Assembly: GCA_046565595.1 (NCBI GenBank)
Contig: JBKHYG010000072.1
Location: 1-8,802, forward strand
Direction of reading: 5' to 3'
Length of the DNA stretch: 8,802 bases
Source: JBKHYG01 sp046565595
GTDB lineage: Bacteria > Actinomycetota > AC-67
The notes under the pieces were generated by a model that was not told the origin of the DNA, searched no databases, and was given only the letters and a program-made list of their open reading frames with translations. The position numbers and the translations under genes are program-made. Numbering within the stretch: the first letter of the stretch is position 1; each line of letters begins with the position of its first letter. Positions 7,919 to 8,802 of the stretch are shown in pieces.

Positions 7919-8802
7919 TGGGGTCGTATCCGCTCGAACCTGACGCGTCCGAGATGGAGCACATCCTCAAGAGGGCGTCGAAGGTCGTCATCGAGCACGC
8001 TCTGGGACTCCCCGAAGCTGCCTCTCACGATGAGGACGACGCCCACGAGATAGTAGCGAGCCTGCGCGGACTGGCCGGCTCTGAACCTTCGAGCATCGAA
8101 GACGCACTCGAGTGGTTCCAACAGGCCTACCCCAAGAGCTACAACACCGCAGCTCCCGGCTTCCTTGCATACATCCCCGGTGGAGGTCTGTTCGTATCTG
8201 CGGTTGCCGACATGCTGGCAGATTCGGTGAACCGCTACACGGGGGTATGGGCGGCGGCGCCCGCGCTATGCCAGATCGAAGCCGATGTGGTCCGGTGGAT
8301 GCTCGACCTCTTCGGTTTCCCCGCTCCGTCTCGAGGCATCCTGACCACCGGCGGCTCGATGGCGAACTTCTCGGGGATCGTGTCCGCCAGGGTCGCCAAG
8401 CTGGGAGAGGACTTCCAGGACGGAGTCATCTATGTGACCGAACAGATCCACGCTTCCGTGCAGAAGGCCGCACGCTTGGCGGGGTTCCCTGAGCGGGCGA
8501 TCCGGATCGTCGCGTCGGACCGAGATCTTCGGATGGATCCGACCGCCCTGGGAGAAGCGATCGCACTCGATCGCGCAGCGGGATCGAGACCCTTCTGTGT
8601 CGTCGGGTCGGCGGGAACGACCAATACCGGAGCGATCGATCCCCTCGATGCCTTGGCCGACATCGCTTCGCAGGAGGAACTCTGGCTGCATGTCGATGCT
8701 GCCTACGGGGGGTTCTTCCAGATGACCGAGTACGGCCGGACGCGCTTCGCAGGGATCGCCAGGGCTGACTCGATCACCCTCGACCCGCACAAGGGCATGT
8801 TC
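7918..8802 (+). CDS. PLP-dependent group II decarboxylase, 3' end outside window
   Basis: An open frame of 295 codons starts at ATG 7918, sharing the A of the folC TGA stop, and has no stop before the right edge. The product matches group II pyridoxal-phosphate decarboxylases (aromatic L-amino acid, tyrosine, tryptophan or glutamate decarboxylase-like). These turn an amino acid into an amine plus CO2. Visible marks: GFLAYIPGGG (81-90) and NRYTGVW (105-111) in the substrate region, TTGGSMANFSG (143-153), and His178, which stacks on PLP. HVDAAYGG (258-265) contains Asp260, and DPHK (289-292) holds the PLP lysine Lys292. The 32-residue Asp-Lys spacing equals that in pig DOPA decarboxylase (271/303). 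The family is usually about 470 residues or more, so over a third is missing, including much of what would inform substrate. GGTGGAG at 7907-7913 may serve as its RBS. It is probably cotranscribed with valS-folC. Confidence 0.9.
   Translation, partial: MGSYPLEPDASEMEHILKRASKVVIEHALGLPEAASHDEDDAHEIVASLRGLAGSEPSSIEDALEWFQQAYPKSYNTAAPGFLAYIPGGGLFVSAVADMLADSVNRYTGVWAAAPALCQIEADVVRWMLDLFGFPAPSRGILTTGGSMANFSGIVSARVAKLGEDFQDGVIYVTEQIHASVQKAARLAGFPERAIRIVASDRDLRMDPTALGEAIALDRAAGSRPFCVVGSAGTTNTGAIDPLDALADIASQEELWLHVDAAYGGFFQMTEYGRTRFAGIARADSITLDPHKGMF

Noticed and set aside
7133..8121. Overlapping minus-strand open frames of 233 and 253 codons opposite folC and the decarboxylase
   Set aside because: They lie antisense to two genes with clear catalytic motifs, and their own translations show no family features.

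Overview
This window reads as a chromosomal housekeeping segment from a high-GC bacterium, most likely a member of the Actinomycetota. The basis is GC-rich coding sequence, TTG and GTG starts beside ATG, and gene order: tRNA genes next to tig, then clpP, clpX, valS and folC. This resembles the broader tig-clpP1-clpP2 / clpX / valS-folC neighbourhood of actinobacteria such as Mycobacterium. Only one clpP is present, whereas Mycobacterium and Streptomyces carry tandem clpP1-clpP2 here, so a non-Actinomycetes class is plausible. That placement is inference; no rRNA or phylogeny is available.

Positions 1-498 hold four tRNA genes on the minus strand. In transcription order they are Pro(TGG), Gly(TCC), Arg(TCT) and His(GTG), ending in an intrinsic terminator at the window edge. 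Between tRNA-Pro and tig (499-581), a minus-strand TATAAT for the tRNAs overlaps a likely plus-strand promoter for tig.

Positions 582-3874 hold a protein quality-control operon. tig (ribosome-bound trigger factor) overlaps clpP (serine protease of ClpXP) by an ATGA, and clpX (AAA+ unfoldase) follows after 39 nt. A hairpin with a U-rich tail lies between clpX and valS. Positions 3984-8802 form a second tightly packed unit. valS (valyl-tRNA synthetase) overlaps folC (folylpolyglutamate/dihydrofolate synthase) by ATGA. folC overlaps, at TGATG, a PLP-dependent group II (aromatic amino acid type) decarboxylase that runs off the right edge with all its visible PLP-binding residues intact.

No mobile element, CRISPR array, prophage or defence gene is visible. 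The decarboxylase coupled to folC is the only accessory-looking gene. The strongest unexplained signal is compositional: the tetranucleotide ACGT does not occur anywhere in the 8802 bases, coding or not. ACGA, ACGC, ACGG, CCGT, GCGT and TCGT are all common. Each Asp/Asn/His/Tyr-Val junction uses the T-ending codon, giving ATGT. This suggests an ACGT-directed methylation or restriction effect on the genome, whose genes are not in the window.
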